Source: an uncultured Clostridia bacterium
GTDB lineage: Bacteria > Bacillota > Clostridia > TANB77 > CAG-508
Length of the DNA stretch: 7,275 nt
Reading direction: 5' to 3'
Assembly: GCA_947595555.1 (NCBI GenBank)
Contig: CANQES010000067.1
Coordinates: 1-7,275, forward strand
Position numbers and translations under genes: made by a program. Under the pieces are notes generated by a model. The model was given only the letters and a program-made list of their open reading frames with translations. It was not told the DNA's origin and made no database searches. This document shows, piece after piece, positions 6,148 through 7,275 of the stretch (its first letter is position 1; the number at the start of each line of letters is the position of its first letter).

Positions 6148-6214
6148 TCTGATTTTCTCTTTTTCATGTAATTGGCAACAATTAAAACAAATAAAAAGAA
6201 AGGAACTTAACAAA

Positions 6215-7275
6215 ATGGACAAAATCATAAAAACAATAGCAGAAGAATTAAACATAAAACCATCACAAGTAGAAAACACAGTCAAACTAATAGATGAAGG
6301 CAATACAATTCCCTTTATTGCCAGATATCGTAAAGAAGTAACAGGAGGACTTTCAGATGACATCCTAAGAGAACTTGGAGAAAGGCTAACTTATTTAAGA
6401 AATCTAGAGCAAAGAAAAGAAGAAGTAGTAAAAGCTATAGATGAACAAGGAAAATTAACAGATAACATTCTACAGGACATCGCAATTAGCAAAACACTAG
6501 CAGAAGTAGAAGACATTTATAGACCATATAAACAGAAAAAGAAAACAAGAGCTACAGTTGCAAAAGCAAAAGGGCTAGAGCCATTAGCACAAATAATTAT
6601 TGAACAAAAAGAAACGAAACCAGTAGAAGACATAGCAAAAGAATATATTAACATTGACAAACTATCTGATGAAGATAGAAAAAATAAAGATAAAGTTGTA
6701 AAAACAGCAGAAGAAGCCATTCAAGGTGCTTTAGACATCATAGCAGAAGATATCTCTGACATTGCTAAATATAGAAAAGAAATCAAAAGGCAATGTTATC
6801 GAGAAGGGATTATTGTAACCAAAGCATCAAAAAAAGATGAAAAATCAAACTATGAAATGTACTATGAATATCAAGAAGCAATAAAATACATACCAAGCCA
6901 TAGAATTCTAGCAATTAATCGTGGTGAAAAAGAAGAATTTTTAAAAGTAAAAATTGAAAAACCAGAAGAAAAAATAATTAATTACATAGAAAGAGACATT
7001 TTAAAAGGTGAAACACAATTCACAAATATGTTAAAAGAAACAATTTTAGACAGTTACAAAAGATTAATTGAACCTTCAATTGAAAGAGACATCCGCAGTG
7101 ACTTAACTGAAAAAGCGGAAGAAAAAGCAATAAAAGTATTTGGGCAAAATTCAAAACAATTACTATTAGGAGCACCAATCAAAGGAAAAACAGTAATGGG
7201 GTTTGACCCTGCATATAGAACAGGATGCAAAATAGCAGTTATAGATGAAACTGGAAAAGTTTTAGACAATACAAC
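6215..7275 (+). CDS. tex: Tex-family RNA-binding transcription accessory protein, 5' part (runs off right edge)
   Basis: The frame stays open to the window end, giving 353 of the roughly 710-720 residues usual for Tex (YdcI). Tex proteins are cytosolic nucleic-acid-binding factors linked to transcription and RNA metabolism. The visible part shows the helical N-terminal region with the family motifs GNTIPFIARYRKE (29-41) and LAEVEDIYRPYKQKKKTRA (95-113). It also has ALDIIAEDISD (172-182), SHRILAINRGE (228-238) and the start of the YqgF/RNase H-like domain, GFDPAYRTGCKIAVID (329-344). The HhH and S1 domains would lie beyond the window. AGGA at 6201-6204, ten bases before ATG 6215, supports the start. 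There are 67 bp after the dCMP deaminase stop with no clear terminator or promoter, so it may be in the same transcript. Confidence 0.95.
   Translation, partial: MDKIIKTIAEELNIKPSQVENTVKLIDEGNTIPFIARYRKEVTGGLSDDILRELGERLTYLRNLEQRKEEVVKAIDEQGKLTDNILQDIAISKTLAEVEDIYRPYKQKKKTRATVAKAKGLEPLAQIIIEQKETKPVEDIAKEYINIDKLSDEDRKNKDKVVKTAEEAIQGALDIIAEDISDIAKYRKEIKRQCYREGIIVTKASKKDEKSNYEMYYEYQEAIKYIPSHRILAINRGEKEEFLKVKIEKPEEKIINYIERDILKGETQFTNMLKETILDSYKRLIEPSIERDIRSDLTEKAEEKAIKVFGQNSKQLLLGAPIKGKTVMGFDPAYRTGCKIAVIDETGKVLDNT

Noticed and set aside
6148..6214. Terminator or promoter between the dCMP deaminase gene and tex
   Set aside because: There is a T-rich run (GATTTTCTCTTTTTC) but no stem before it, and no -35/-10 pair with acceptable spacing.

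Overview
The window is AT-rich DNA from a low-GC Bacillota, most likely a Clostridia-type anaerobe. Supporting signs are strong AGGAG-type ribosome binding sites, a strong preference for A-ending codons (GGA, AGA, ATA, GCA), TAA at every visible stop, and gene families typical of this phylum (CdaA, a DUF2651-like protein, an ArsP_2-type exporter, a YkpA/YbiT-type ABC-F, a ComEB-type dCMP deaminase, Tex). I cannot place it to genus. All convincing genes are on the + strand. I saw no mobile element, CRISPR array, tRNA or rRNA.

Layout. At 1-550 is the 3' end of a cysteine-rich, Ser/Thr-rich gene with different codon use, closed by a clear intrinsic terminator (590-630). A sigma-A-type promoter with an extended -10 (702-729) then starts an apparent operon: a 47-residue one-helix membrane protein (754-897), the diadenylate cyclase cdaA (915-1826), the tRNA pseudouridine synthase truA (1831-2573) and a three-helix membrane protein with a Cys/Asn-rich tail (2634-3104). 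A long hairpin (3113-3155) and a second promoter candidate (3177-3205) separate this from a putative metal exporter (3232-4071), an ABC-F ATPase (4091-5674) and a dCMP deaminase (5677-6147), all tightly spaced. The 5' half of tex (6215 onward) runs off the right edge.

The most notable observation is in truA. The gene reads as a complete, conserved TruA only if the ribosome skips one base at two places, 1879 and 2006. The context is the same at both: a C before GGG, so a CGG codon in the incoming frame is replaced by GGG (Gly) in the +1 frame. Both glycines are conserved in the family (GWQ and GQV). CGG occurs in frame nowhere else among about 2,250 codons here. This fits either +1 frameshifting at a hungry or unassigned CGG codon, or two identical-looking sequence errors; the window alone cannot decide.

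Second, the ribosome binding site and start codon of the gene at 2634 lie in the loop of a long imperfect hairpin (2590-2665). Functionally the window combines c-di-AMP signalling, tRNA modification, metal export, ribosome-associated ATPase activity and pyrimidine metabolism. Apart from co-transcription I see no single pathway linking them. cdaA lacks its usual partner cdaR and glmM downstream.
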